This document shows positions 6,055 through 12,478 of a DNA stretch of 12,478 bases, piece after piece. A program made the position numbers and the translations under genes. The notes below the pieces were generated by a model that saw only the letters and a list, made by a program, of their open reading frames with translations, had not been told where the DNA came from and did not search any database. Position 1 is the stretch's first letter; each line of letters starts with the position of its first letter. Origin of the DNA: Actinomycetes bacterium (GTDB lineage: Bacteria > Actinomycetota > Actinomycetes > Actinomycetales > Cellulomonadaceae); contig JAFABT010000293.1 of the NCBI GenBank assembly GCA_023425905.1, forward strand, positions 1-12,478. The letters are read 5' to 3'.

Positions 6055-7557
6055 TCAGGAGTCGCGCGCCGCCCACCACGCACGGAGCACCTCGACGAGC
6101 TCGTCTTCCTCGAGCGGGCCGCGGTCGAGCCGCACCTCGAGGAGGAACCGGTACGCCTCCCCGACGACGGGGCCCGGCGTGAGGCCGAGCGTCGCCATGA
6201 TCTGCTCGCCCGTGAGGCCGGGTCGGATCGAGGCGAGCTCCTCCGCCTCCCGCAGGGCGGCGATGCGCTCCTCGAGGGAGTCGTACGCGTCGGAGAGCCG
6301 CGCGGCCTTGCGTCGGTTGCGCGTCGTGCAGTCCGAGCGGGTGAGCCGGTGCAGCCTCTCCAGGAGCGGCCCGGCGTCGGTGACGTACCGGCGCACCGCG
6401 GAGTCGGTCCAGCCCCCGTCGCCGTAGCCGTGGAAGCGCAGGTGCAGCTCGGTGAGGCGCGCGACGTCCTTGACGGTCGCCGAGTCGAAGCGCAGCGCCT
6501 TGAGCCGCTTCGCGGCGAGCTTCGCGCCGACGACCTCGTGGTGGTGGAAGCTCACACCCCCGCCCGCCTCGAAGCGGCGCGTCGCCGGCTTGCCGATGTC
6601 GTGGAGGAGTGCGGCGAGCCGCAGCGTGAGGTCGGGGCCGGGCACAGGGCCGTCAGGCCCGGTCTCGAGAGCGATCGCCTGGTCGAGGACCGTGAGCGAG
6701 TGCTCGTAGACGTCCTTGTGCCGGTGGTGCTCGTCGATCTCGAGGCGCAGCGCGGACAGCTCGGGCAGCACGTGCTCGGCGAGGCCCGTGTCGACGAGCG
6801 TCTCGAGGCCCGCACGCGGCCGGTCAGCGAGCAGCAGCTTGACGAGCTCGTCCCGGACCCGCTCCGCCGAGACGATCGTGATCCGGTCGGCCATCGCGGT
6901 CGCCGCGGCGACGGCCTCGGGGTGGACCGTGAAGCCGAGCTGCGCCGCGAAACGGGCGGCGCGCATCATCCGCAGCGGGTCGTCGTCGAACGAGCGCTCG
7001 GCGCTGATCGGGGTGCGCAGCAGCCGACGCGCGACGTCCGCCAGGCCGTCGAAGGGGTCGACGAACACGAGGTCCGGCAGCCGCACCGCCATCGCATTCA
7101 CGGTGAAGTCGCGACGCGACAGGTCGCCCTCGAGGGAGTCGCCGAACGCGACGAGCGGCTTGCGGGAGGCGGGGTCGTACTCGTCGGAGCGGTACGTCGT
7201 GATCTCGACCGTGACCTCGGCACCGTCGACGCGGCGCATCGCGCCGATCGTGCCGAAGGCCCGGCCCATGTCCCACGTCGCGTGGGCCCAGCCGTCGAGG
7301 ACGGCCTCCGTCTGCTCGGGCGTCGCCGACGTCGTGAAGTCGAGGTCGTTCACCTCCCTGCCGAGGAACGCGTCACGCACCGGGCCGCCGACGAGCGCGA
7401 GCTCATGCCCCGCGTCCCGGAAGCGCGCCCCGAGCTCGAGCGCGGCGGGCGCGAGGCCCGCGAGGACGCCAAGGGCCCGCCGCCGGAGAGCCGCGAGCGC
7501 GGCAGGGTCGGCGGCTTCGGTGGGGTCAGCACCCTGCGGGCGAGGAAGAGTCGGCAC
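6055..7557 (-). CDS. cca: CCA-adding tRNA nucleotidyltransferase with HD domain
   Basis: Adds or repairs the 3'-terminal CCA of tRNAs from CTP and ATP in the cytoplasm. The 500-residue protein has the class II signatures: LVGGPVRDAFLG (55-66), the metal-binding acidic pair in NDLDF (D71, D73), RRDFTVNAMA (148-157) and DDPLRMMRAARFAAQLGF (191-208). A C-terminal HD phosphohydrolase-like domain has LLHDIGKP (317-324) and HHHEVVG (338-344). The GTG start at 7557 is the only good candidate before the catalytic part, but there is no clear ribosome binding site, and the first 30 residues are not conserved-looking, so the start could shift. It diverges from the NUDIX operon, as in the conserved oriC-proximal order pcnA (cca)-mutT4. 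The stop is 15 bases from the candidate -35 of the sigma operon, with no terminator between. Confidence 0.95.
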   Translation of the reverse strand: MPTLPRPQGADPTEAADPAALAALRRRALGVLAGLAPAALELGARFRDAGHELALVGGPVRDAFLGREVNDLDFTTSATPEQTEAVLDGWAHATWDMGRAFGTIGAMRRVDGAEVTVEITTYRSDEYDPASRKPLVAFGDSLEGDLSRRDFTVNAMAVRLPDLVFVDPFDGLADVARRLLRTPISAERSFDDDPLRMMRAARFAAQLGFTVHPEAVAAATAMADRITIVSAERVRDELVKLLLADRPRAGLETLVDTGLAEHVLPELSALRLEIDEHHRHKDVYEHSLTVLDQAIALETGPDGPVPGPDLTLRLAALLHDIGKPATRRFEAGGGVSFHHHEVVGAKLAAKRLKALRFDSATVKDVARLTELHLRFHGYGDGGWTDSAVRRYVTDAGPLLERLHRLTRSDCTTRNRRKAARLSDAYDSLEERIAALREAEELASIRPGLTGEQIMATLGLTPGPVVGEAYRFLLEVRLDRGPLEEDELVEVLRAWWAARDS

Positions 7558-7565
7558 GACGATCC

Positions 7566-7571
7566 ATTCTG
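7566..7571 (-). promoter_or_regulatory. Possible -10 element of cca
   Basis: CAGAAT on the minus strand ends 8 bases before the GTG start of the CCA enzyme, a position compatible with a leaderless transcript and with the absence of a ribosome binding site. A TTGTGT lies upstream, but about 20 bases away, too far for a standard spacer. Weak. Confidence 0.25.
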
Positions 7572-7669
7572 CCGGAGGACGGGCACGGCGGACACAACGG
7601 GTACCACCTGCACGCCGAGCGCGCCGTCTTGTGCCCGTGCCGGAGGTCGGGCGTCACGTGCCTTCTCGT

Positions 7670-7675
7670 TAGAGT
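7670..7675 (+). promoter_or_regulatory. -10 element for a leaderless NUDIX-murJ transcript
   Basis: TAGAGT fits the actinobacterial TANNNT -10 consensus and ends 7 bases before the A of the NUDIX start codon at 7683, where transcription would begin on the start codon itself. No good Shine-Dalgarno site precedes that ATG, which fits. No clear -35 is visible, as is common for such promoters. Together with the weak element above it makes the 125-bp gap 7558-7682 a divergent promoter region. Confidence 0.5.
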
Positions 7676-7682
7676 GTCTGGC

Positions 7683-8237
7683 ATGTCCCCGTCCGCAGCG
7701 TCGCCACGCCCGGGAGAGGTCCCCCCTCCACCCGGCGGTCACGCCCTGCGGATCGACCCCGATCGGCTCGTCCTGCGGGCGACCCCGCCCCCGCTGCCCG
7801 TCGTCGACGAGACCTCCGCGGGCGGCGTCGTCGTCGACGTCGTCCGGGGTGTGAGGTCCGCTGCCGTCATCGCCCGGCGCAACCGCGCGGGCCGGCTCGA
7901 GTGGTGCCTGCCCAAGGGCCACCTCGAGGGTGACGAGACGCCGGAGCAGGCCGCGGTGCGCGAGATCGCGGAGGAGACGGGCCTCGAGGCGGAGGTCGTC
8001 AGCCGGCTCGGCACGATCGACTACTGGTTCACGGGCGACGACCGCCGCGTCCACAAGGTCGTCCACCACTTCCTCCTCACGCGCCTCGGCGGTGAGCTGA
8101 CCGTCGAGGGCGACCCGGACGGCGAGGCCGAGGACGTCGACTGGGTGTCGTTCGCCGACCTGCCCGGCCGACTCGCGTATCCCAACGAGCGACGCCTCGT
8201 CGAGGCGGCACACGTCGTGCTCGCCGCGCACGGATGA
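7683..8237 (+). CDS. NUDIX hydrolase, MutT4-like
   Basis: A cytoplasmic hydrolase of nucleoside diphosphate-linked substrates; the actual substrate is not evident. Taking ATG 7683, it has 184 residues. The Nudix box is perfect: G79, E85, then REIAEETGL at 93-101, with E97 and E98 as metal ligands (GX5EX7REUXEEXGU). WCLPKGHLEGDE precedes it, as in the housecleaning MutT group. The N-terminal 40 residues are Pro-rich and probably disordered. An upstream in-frame ATG at 7629 would add 18 residues rich in Cys and Arg and would include the -10 element, so I reject it. The stop overlaps the next gene as ATGA. It is equivalent in position to M. tuberculosis Rv3908 (mutT4). Confidence 0.9.
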   Translation: MSPSAASPRPGEVPPPPGGHALRIDPDRLVLRATPPPLPVVDETSAGGVVVDVVRGVRSAAVIARRNRAGRLEWCLPKGHLEGDETPEQAAVREIAEETGLEAEVVSRLGTIDYWFTGDDRRVHKVVHHFLLTRLGGELTVEGDPDGEAEDVDWVSFADLPGRLAYPNERRLVEAAHVVLAAHG

Positions 8238-10705
8238 GCGCCCCGGTCCGTCGGAGGGTGCACGACCCGAGGATCCGGCTGCGCTCACGGGCCGCCCGCG
8301 TCGCGGCCAGGATCGCGTCCGGGCTCGCGCTCGGGCTGGCGCTCGGCGCCCTCCTCACCCCCGCGGCGCACGCGGTCGACGGCCCGCAGCGCCCGCCCGT
8401 CGTCCCGCCCGTCACCTCTCCGCTCACCCAACGAGCCGGTGCGTCGACGTTCGTCCCCTCCCGCACGGTCGCCGAGGCGACCCCCGGTGCTCCCCCGGTC
8501 CGCATCAGCGCGATCGCCCCCCAGATCACGCGGCCCGGGTCGACGCTGAGCGTGACGGCCGTCATCCAGAACACGACGGACGAGCCGATGGAGGACGTCC
8601 GGGTCGTCCTCGGGGTGCACCGCTTCCGGCTGCAGAGCCTCGACGACGTCGTCGCGTGGTCCGACCTGCCCGTCGACGGCGTGCTCGGCTCGCCGGTGAA
8701 GACGGTCGAGCTCGACGAAGAGCTGCCGTCCGGGTCGTCGTCGACGGTGACGCTCACGGTCGACGCCGCCGCCCTCCAGCTGCTCGAGCTTCCCGACACG
8801 TGGGGCCCGCGCGGGCTGTCCGTGTCCTTCGTCGCGGCGGGCGAGCTCGTCGACGTCGAACGGAGCTTCGTCCTGTGGCAGTCGACCGACGAGGTGCCCC
8901 AGCTACGGCTCAGCGTCCTCGCCCCGCTCGTCGGCGTCCCGTCCGACGAGGGCGCGACCGAGACGCTCGCGCAGGCGCGCGCCGTCCGCGAGAACCCGTC
9001 ACCGACGCCCGTGTCCCCGGCCGGCCCCACGGAGGGCACCCAGGCTCCCGCCGCTGACGCCACCGGCGCGCAGAGCGCGACCGAGACATCCGGAACCCCG
9101 CCCGACCCCGAGAACCCCGGCAACACGCTCGACGCGCTCGTCACGCCAGAGGGCCGGCTCGGGCGCGTCGTCGTGGCGACAGCCGCCTTCCCCGCGGTGT
9201 CCTGGGCAATCGACCCCGCCGTCGTCGACGCCGCGGCGGCGAGCGGCACCGCCGCAGGGGCGGCCTGGGTCGAGCGGGTGCGCGGCGCGGTCCTCGGACG
9301 GGACCTCTTCGCGCTCGGCTGGCAGGACCCGGACCCGTCCGCGCTCACGGGAGACGGCACCGAGCTCCAGATCCGCGCGTCCGAGCTCTCCGCGCGGCTC
9401 GGCCCCGAGCTGCTCGGCACGACCCCCCGCACCGACCTCGCCTGGCCCGTGCCCGGCACGCTGTCGAGCGAGGTCGCGACGGGCCTCGTCGAGGCGGGAT
9501 CGAGGATCGTCGTCGCGGGACCGGACGACCTCCCGCCGAGCCGTCCCGGGACGTCGACGCCGGGCACGCGCGTCGACCTCACGACGCCCGCCGGGTCGCT
9601 CACGGCGCTCGTCCCCGACGCCGCGATCACGTCCCAGCTCGTCGACCCCCGGGGTCGCACGCACGCGACGCAGGCACAGTGGCTCCTTGCGCTCACCGCG
9701 GTCGTCGCGCACGAAGACCTCACGACCTCCCGGCACGTCCTCGCCGCGCTCCCGCGCGACTGGGCCCCCGACACGCAGGCCACCGCGTCGCAGCTGCGCG
9801 CGCTGAGCATCGCCCCGTGGATCGCGCTCACCACGGTCTCGACCGTGCTCGGCGCGGGCGACGCCCCGGACGTCGAGCGTCTCGCGCTGCCGCTTCTCGT
9901 CCGCGACAGCGCCGCCCTCGACGGCGACCGCGTCGAGGAGCTGCTCGACGTCAAGGAACGCGTCGAGCTGTTCGCCCCCGTCGTCACGGGCGCAGACGGC
10001 CTGCTCGACCGCTCCGTGCGCGCCGTCCTCGCGCCGACGTCGATCGCGTGGCGTGCCGACACCGAGGGTCGGGCGGCGCTCGTCGACACGGTGAGCGCCC
10101 TCGCCGAGCTGCGCACCGGCGGCCTCTCCGTCATCCCCGGGAGCGACATCAACCTCGTCTCCTCGACCGGCGCCGTCCCGGTCACCGTGCGCAACGAGCT
10201 CGACGAGGAGGCGACCGTCGACGTCGAGCTCCGCCCCGACTCCGCGAAGCTCGTCGCGGCGGGCGCGGTGCGCGTCGTCGTCCCGGCCCGCTCCGAGCAG
10301 TCGGTGTGGGTTCCGGTCGAGTCGGTCGCCAATGGCGTCGTCCACGTCGAGGTCCACCTGCTCTCCCCCGACGGCAAGCCCGTCGCCCAGTCGATCGGCG
10401 TCGACATCACGGTGAGCGCCGAGTGGGAGAACGTCGCGACGGCCGTCGTCGCGGCCGCCCTCGCGCTGCTGCTCACGCTCGGCATCGTGCGCACCGTCCG
10501 GCGTGGACGCACGACGACGCGCGCGACCGCGGCCGAGGCCGCCGCGGCGATCGCCGAGGACGAGGGCAAGCTGCCGCCGACGGACACCGAGGACGCGATC
10601 GACCTCGTCGAGGCGGCCGTCCTCAACCAGCCCGACGACGACGAGCCCGACACCCCACCCGCGCCTGACCCCGCGCCTGATCCCTCCCCCGGACCCGAAC
10701 GGTGA
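8234..10705 (+). CDS. DUF6049 family secreted, membrane-anchored protein (Rv3909-like)
   Basis: An 823-residue envelope protein. An Arg-rich N-terminus (1-26) leads into a hydrophobic signal (ASGLALGLALGALLTPAAHA, 28-47) with an AHA cleavage site. The large outer part begins with an NEW3/CARDB-like beta domain (IRPQITRPGSTLSVTAVIQN-like region, about 95-220; the sequence there reads APQITRPGSTLSVTAVIQNT). A low-complexity Pro/Ala/Thr linker follows (about 252-300), then a large alpha/beta domain. One C-terminal membrane helix lies at about 734-752 (VATAVVAAALALLLTLGIV), followed by RTVRRGR and a 60-residue acidic, Pro-rich cytoplasmic tail. It overlaps NUDIX (ATGA) and murJ (GTGA), so all three are co-translated. 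The family is conserved next to MurJ in actinobacteria. Its function is not established here; a partner of cell-wall synthesis is an inference from location. Confidence 0.85.
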   Translation: MSAPVRRRVHDPRIRLRSRAARVAARIASGLALGLALGALLTPAAHAVDGPQRPPVVPPVTSPLTQRAGASTFVPSRTVAEATPGAPPVRISAIAPQITRPGSTLSVTAVIQNTTDEPMEDVRVVLGVHRFRLQSLDDVVAWSDLPVDGVLGSPVKTVELDEELPSGSSSTVTLTVDAAALQLLELPDTWGPRGLSVSFVAAGELVDVERSFVLWQSTDEVPQLRLSVLAPLVGVPSDEGATETLAQARAVRENPSPTPVSPAGPTEGTQAPAADATGAQSATETSGTPPDPENPGNTLDALVTPEGRLGRVVVATAAFPAVSWAIDPAVVDAAAASGTAAGAAWVERVRGAVLGRDLFALGWQDPDPSALTGDGTELQIRASELSARLGPELLGTTPRTDLAWPVPGTLSSEVATGLVEAGSRIVVAGPDDLPPSRPGTSTPGTRVDLTTPAGSLTALVPDAAITSQLVDPRGRTHATQAQWLLALTAVVAHEDLTTSRHVLAALPRDWAPDTQATASQLRALSIAPWIALTTVSTVLGAGDAPDVERLALPLLVRDSAALDGDRVEELLDVKERVELFAPVVTGADGLLDRSVRAVLAPTSIAWRADTEGRAALVDTVSALAELRTGGLSVIPGSDINLVSSTGAVPVTVRNELDEEATVDVELRPDSAKLVAAGAVRVVVPARSEQSVWVPVESVANGVVHVEVHLLSPDGKPVAQSIGVDITVSAEWENVATAVVAAALALLLTLGIVRTVRRGRTTTRATAAEAAAAIAEDEGKLPPTDTEDAIDLVEAAVLNQPDDDEPDTPPAPDPAPDPSPGPER

Positions 10706-12478
10706 GCAGCGGGCTCGGGCGGTCCACGCTCGTCATGACGGCGGGCACCCTCGTGTCCCGCGTGCTCGGCTTCGTGCGGACCGCCCTGCTCGCGGGGACG
10801 ATCGCCGCGACCGGACTGTCGGCGAACTCCTTCGACCTCGCCAACAAGATCCCCTCGATCCTCCAGATGCTCATCGCGGGCGGGGTGCTCAACGCGGTGC
10901 TCGTGCCCCAGGTCGTCCGGGCCTACCAGCGCGCGCGCGACGACCCGCAGAGCCTCGCGGACGGCACCTCGGGCGACGTGTTCGTCTCCCGGCTGCTCAC
11001 CATCGGCGGCGCGATCCTCCTTGGCCTCACCGTCGTGTTCACCGCGGGATCCGGGCTGCTCGTCGGGGCGTACTCGGGCGGTGGCCCCGAGCTCACCGCT
11101 CTCGCGACCGCCTTCGCCTTCTGGTGCATGCCCCAGGTGTTCTTCTACGGCGTCTACACGCTGCTCGGTCAGGTGCTCAACGCCCGCAAGTCCTTCGGGC
11201 CGTACATGTGGGCCCCCGTCGTCAACAACCTCGTCGCGATCGCCGGCCTCGGGGCGTTCCTCGTCCTCTTCGGCCGCCCGGACGCCGGCGCCGGCGCGGA
11301 CTGGTGGGACGGCGGCAAGATCGCCGTCCTCGCGGGCACGGCGACGCTCGGCGTCATCGGGCAGGCCGTCGTCCTCGTGCCGTTCCTGCGACGGCTCGGC
11401 TTCCGGTTCCGGCTCGTGTGGGGCGTGCGGGGCGTCGGGCTCGGAACAGCGGGGCGCGTCGCCGGGTGGACCTTCGCCGCCCTCCTCGTCGGCCAGGGCG
11501 CCTACCTGCTCGCGACGAACGTCATGACGGCTGCCGAGAAGGCGTCCGTCTCGGGGATGAGCGCAATCGCAGGGAACGCGGCGTACTCGATCGCGTTCAT
11601 GGTGTCGATGCTGCCGCACTCGCTCGTCACGGTGTCGCTCGTCACCGCGCTTTTCACCGGGCTCGCGCGCCACGCCGGTGCGGGGCGGACCGACTCCGTG
11701 CGCGCCGACCTCTCCCACGGCCTGCGGCTGCTCGCAGTGTTCACGTCCTTCGCGTCGGTCGGTCTCGCCGTCCTCGCGCTGCCGCTCGCCCGGGTCATGC
11801 TCCCCGGCAACGGGGTCGACGAGGTGCGCGCCGTCGCGGGCGTCGTCGTCGCGCTCCTGGGGGGTCTCGTCGCGCTCGGCGCGTGGGCGCTGTGCCAACG
11901 CGTCTACTACGCGTACGAGGACGCGCGCGGGCTGTTCTGGATCCAGGTGCCGATGGCCGTCGTCGTCGCGGGTGGGTCGTTCCTTGCCCAGGGCCTGCTC
12001 GAGGCGCCGTGGTGGGTCGTCGGCGTGAGCGCCGCGATGTCGGCGTCGAACTGGCTCGGGGCGCTCGTCGCGCTCGGTCGGCTGCGGGGCAGGCTCGGTG
12101 GGATCGACGGGCCGCGGGTGCTGCGGTTGCACGTTCGCACCGGGCTCGCGGCTCTCGGCGCCGGTGGCCTCGGCTGGGCCGTGCTCCACCAGGTCGGTGG
12201 GCTCGACGACCTTGGCTGGTGGGTCGCGGCAGGGCTGTGCGCCGGTGTCGGGACGCTCATGGCCGCCGCCTACCTCGGCCTGCTCGCGCTCATGCGGGTG
12301 CGCGAGCTCGGGGTGCTGCTCGGCCCCGTGCGGTCCCGGCTCGGGCGCGGAGGGCCGCCCGGTCCCCCGGACGCGGCAGCGGGGACGGAGACCGCCGGGA
12401 CGGCCTCCGCGGAACCGACGGCCCTCGAAGCGGCCGCGTACGATGACGTCGCCGGGACCGGTGAGGACGCAGTAGGAG
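10702..12478 (+). CDS. murJ: MurJ/MviN lipid II flippase, 3' end beyond the window
   Basis: Flips the peptidoglycan precursor lipid II across the cytoplasmic membrane. The GTG start at 10702 overlaps the DUF6049 stop (GTGA). The visible 592 residues have the MOP-superfamily pattern of many membrane helices. N-terminal signatures are TLVSRVLGFVRTALLAG (16-32) and NKIPSILQMLIAGGVLNAVL (48-67), matching the SRVLGF.RD and substrate-site helices of MurJ. Later landmarks are GQVLNARKSFGPYMWAPVVN and SIAFMVSMLPHSLVTVSLVT. After the last helices (about residue 540) comes an Arg/Pro/Ala-rich, then acidic tail of at least 50 residues with no stop before the window ends. Mycobacterial MviN carries a fused pseudokinase at this position; none is visible here, but the end is missing. 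Confidence 0.93.
   Translation, partial: MSSGLGRSTLVMTAGTLVSRVLGFVRTALLAGTIAATGLSANSFDLANKIPSILQMLIAGGVLNAVLVPQVVRAYQRARDDPQSLADGTSGDVFVSRLLTIGGAILLGLTVVFTAGSGLLVGAYSGGGPELTALATAFAFWCMPQVFFYGVYTLLGQVLNARKSFGPYMWAPVVNNLVAIAGLGAFLVLFGRPDAGAGADWWDGGKIAVLAGTATLGVIGQAVVLVPFLRRLGFRFRLVWGVRGVGLGTAGRVAGWTFAALLVGQGAYLLATNVMTAAEKASVSGMSAIAGNAAYSIAFMVSMLPHSLVTVSLVTALFTGLARHAGAGRTDSVRADLSHGLRLLAVFTSFASVGLAVLALPLARVMLPGNGVDEVRAVAGVVVALLGGLVALGAWALCQRVYYAYEDARGLFWIQVPMAVVVAGGSFLAQGLLEAPWWVVGVSAAMSASNWLGALVALGRLRGRLGGIDGPRVLRLHVRTGLAALGAGGLGWAVLHQVGGLDDLGWWVAAGLCAGVGTLMAAAYLGLLALMRVRELGVLLGPVRSRLGRGGPPGPPDAAAGTETAGTASAEPTALEAAAYDDVAGTGEDAVG

Noticed and set aside
5845..7854. A 669-codon plus-strand open frame opposite cca
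   Set aside because: The minus strand encodes every CCA-adding signature and the HD motif; the plus frame has no recognisable domain.
8077..12189. A 1370-codon open frame on the minus strand opposite the DUF6049 and murJ genes
   Set aside because: Low-complexity Arg/Ser/Ala/Glu translation without domains; it arises because the real plus-strand genes avoid A/T at third positions. The plus strand has clear MurJ, signal-peptide and coupling evidence.
12464..12478. GTAGGAG at the right edge as the ribosome binding site of the next gene
   Set aside because: The murJ frame is still open there and the window ends at once, so no following start codon can be seen.

Overview
The window is high-GC DNA from a Gram-positive actinobacterium. 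The backbone is about 70-75% G+C, with GTG starts, 4-base stop/start overlaps and a C/G-rich third codon position. The right half carries the order tRNA CCA-adding enzyme (divergent), NUDIX hydrolase, DUF6049-type membrane protein, MurJ. This is the classical oriC-proximal block of actinobacteria (in Mycobacterium tuberculosis Rv3907c-Rv3908-Rv3909-Rv3910). The lack of a pseudokinase in the visible part of MurJ and the general character suggest a member of Micrococcales such as the Cellulomonas group, but that placement is inference.

Layout. 1-1382 (-): 460 residues of a Ycf46-like AAA ATPase that runs off the left edge. 1418-3793 (-): a lower-GC accessory island made of three tandem paralogues, each exactly 221 codons long and repeated at an exact 737-bp period, headed by the 3' end of a gene that has lost its front. 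That broken gene looks like the C-terminal tip of a polymorphic toxin, and its stop overlaps the first 221-codon gene by 4 bases (GTGA). I read the island as the remains of a toxin/immunity locus whose presumed immunity gene was triplicated and then diversified. A strong two-tier hairpin (3794-3835) closes the backbone operon upstream. 3883-5978 (-): an ECF sigma factor of SigE-family type, coupled by an ATGA overlap to a single-pass membrane protein with a large extracytoplasmic, probably beta-propeller domain that is likely its regulator. An ECF-like promoter lies just upstream. 6055-7557 (-): CCA-adding enzyme. 7558-7682: divergent promoter region. 7683 to the right edge (+): NUDIX hydrolase, DUF6049 protein and MurJ lipid II flippase, joined by ATGA and GTGA overlaps into one operon. 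MurJ runs off the right edge.

The most interesting part is the island. The two 71-bp spacers between the paralogues each carry a well-placed ribosome binding site and a six-codon mini-ORF that ends in a 4-base overlap with the next gene. The 15 bases covering that site and start match the toxin remnant at 13 positions with the same 7-base spacing, so the spacers may be collapsed copies of the toxin tip. The paralogues differ mainly in two short windows and show a mosaic pattern that suggests exchange between copies. No tRNA, rRNA, CRISPR array, transposase or riboswitch was seen.
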